DNA from: Burkholderia lata
GTDB lineage: Bacteria; Pseudomonadota; Gammaproteobacteria; Burkholderiales; Burkholderiaceae
Assembly (NCBI RefSeq): GCF_902499335.1
Contig: NZ_CABVQK010000006.1
Span: 1 to 64,000, forward strand
DNA length: 64,000 bases
Direction of reading: 5' to 3'
In this document: positions 63,231-64,000 of the stretch, piece by piece
Layout: every line of letters starts with the position of its first letter
Numbering within the stretch: the stretch's first letter is position 1
Position numbers and translations under genes: made by a program
The notes under the pieces: generated by a model
What the model saw: only the letters and a program-made list of their open reading frames with translations
Told to the model about the DNA's origin: nothing
Database searches by the model: none

Positions 63231-64000
63231 TCAGTGCGTGACGCTGGTCGGCGGACGCTGGCCCGCGAAGCATGCGGCGAGGTTGGCGAGCACGATCCGG
63301 CCCATCTCTTCGCGCGTTTCGCGGGTCGCGCTCGCACGGTGCGGCTGCACGACGACGCGGTCGAGTTCGAGCAGCGCGGCCGGCACGTGCGGTTCGTTCG
63401 CGAACACGTCGAGGCCGGCGCCGGCGATCGTGCCGTCGGCGAGCGCGCGAATCAGCGCGGCTTCGTCGACCAGTTTGCCGCGCGCGACATTGATCAGGAA
63501 TCCTTCGGGGCCGAGCGCGGCGAGCACGTCGGCCGTCACGAGCACGTTGCCGTGATCGGCCGATGCCGCGATCACGAGCACGTCGCTGTCGCGCGCGAGC
63601 GCGGTGAGGTCGGGCACGAAGCGATAGCCGCTGTCACGATGCTCGCGCGGGCCGAAGTAGCTGACGGGCATCCGGAACGCCTGCGCGCGCTGCGCGATCG
63701 CTCGCCCGACGCGGCCGAGCCCGACGATGCCGAGCCGCTTGCCGGTCACCTGTGTCGCGAGCGGCTGGGCTGTCTTGCCCCAGCGGCCGGCGCGCACGAT
63801 GCGCTCGCCGGCGCCGAGGTCGCGCAACGTCATCAGGATCAGCCCCATCGCCATGTCGGCGACGTCGTCGGTCAGCACGTCGGGTGTCGTCGTCACGTGG
63901 ATGCCGCGCGCGTGGGCGCGGTCGAGATCGACGGCGTCGGTGCCGATACCGCTGATCGCGATGATCTCGAGCGCGGGCAGCCGGTCCATCAGTGCGCCGG
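63231..64000 (-). CDS. 2-hydroxyacid dehydrogenase (D-isomer specific), N-terminus beyond window
   Basis: The visible 256 codons cover the nucleotide-binding domain and the C-terminal part of a D-2-hydroxyacid dehydrogenase of the glyoxylate/hydroxypyruvate reductase type. Motifs seen are GLGRVGRAIAQRA for NAD(P), the catalytic Arg in LINVARGKLVDE, the Glu in FANEPHVP and the His in VVVQPHRAS. The frame remains open to the right edge, and its first part, about 60-70 residues, is missing. It is the first gene of a probable operon with the ACS-type transporter, suggesting metabolism of a hydroxy or sugar acid. Confidence 0.9.
   Translation of the reverse strand, partial: GALMDRLPALEIIAISGIGTDAVDLDRAHARGIHVTTTPDVLTDDVADMAMGLILMTLRDLGAGERIVRAGRWGKTAQPLATQVTGKRLGIVGLGRVGRAIAQRAQAFRMPVSYFGPREHRDSGYRFVPDLTALARDSDVLVIAASADHGNVLVTADVLAALGPEGFLINVARGKLVDEAALIRALADGTIAGAGLDVFANEPHVPAALLELDRVVVQPHRASATRETREEMGRIVLANLAACFAGQRPPTSVTH

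Overview
The window is high-GC proteobacterial DNA with gene content typical of Burkholderia, most likely the Burkholderia cepacia complex. The clearest marker is a complete three-subunit FAD-dependent glucose dehydrogenase operon (gamma 168 aa, alpha 539 aa, beta 425 aa) whose subunit sizes, Fe-S cysteines and active-site His match the enzyme described from B. cepacia. Many LysR and MarR regulators divergent from transporters, an OmpC-type porin and the a2M/PBP1C pair fit the same assignment. No rRNA, tRNA or CRISPR array was seen.

Layout. 1-743: a possible insertion-sequence end followed by a 5'-truncated HAF-repeat protein. 1206-13726: a bestrophin-like channel and an FdhF/YdeP oxidoreductase, divergent from a MocR regulator; an MscS channel preceded by an overlapping small ORF; a SulP transporter; a LysR/LysE pair; and a marR-hydrolase-DHA2 efflux operon behind a 30-bp palindrome. 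13798-25953: pbpG, a small conserved ORF, a LysR and a small winged-helix protein, an outer-membrane beta-barrel-like protein, mgtA with a long 5' leader, a lipoprotein subtilase, an orphan amino-acid binding protein and a Bcr/CflA efflux pump. 26053-30213: an accessory two-gene cassette made of a UPF1-like SF1 helicase and a single-pass membrane protein with a Cys-rich tail. 30684-40397: two small envelope proteins, then pbpC and a giant alpha-2-macroglobulin. 40704-45883: glucose dehydrogenase operon, DoxX protein and porin. 45940-51038: a visibly AT-richer island holding one 1295-aa STAND NTPase. 51039-55444: catabolic-type cluster (hydrolase, MHS transporter, M20 amidohydrolase, LysR). 55654-60411: ppnP, a small exported protein, and a MarR-ClC operon that shares a near-identical operator with an HPP/CBS membrane protein. 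60776-64000: a LysR, an ACS-family sugar-acid transporter and a 2-hydroxyacid dehydrogenase that runs off the right edge.

The most interesting structures are: (i) the roughly 540-nt mgtA leader, with a promoter, consecutive RNA hairpins, a proline-rich 52-codon leader ORF with a good ribosome-binding site, and an 11-bp hairpin across the leader stop codon; (ii) the helicase/membrane Cys-rich cassette and the solitary STAND NTPase, both candidate defence loci; (iii) an unannotated 52-codon ORF whose stop overlaps the MscS start; and (iv) a 19-bp operator matched at 17 of 19 positions upstream of both the ClC and HPP operons. Assignments rest on reading motifs and context; no database search was possible.
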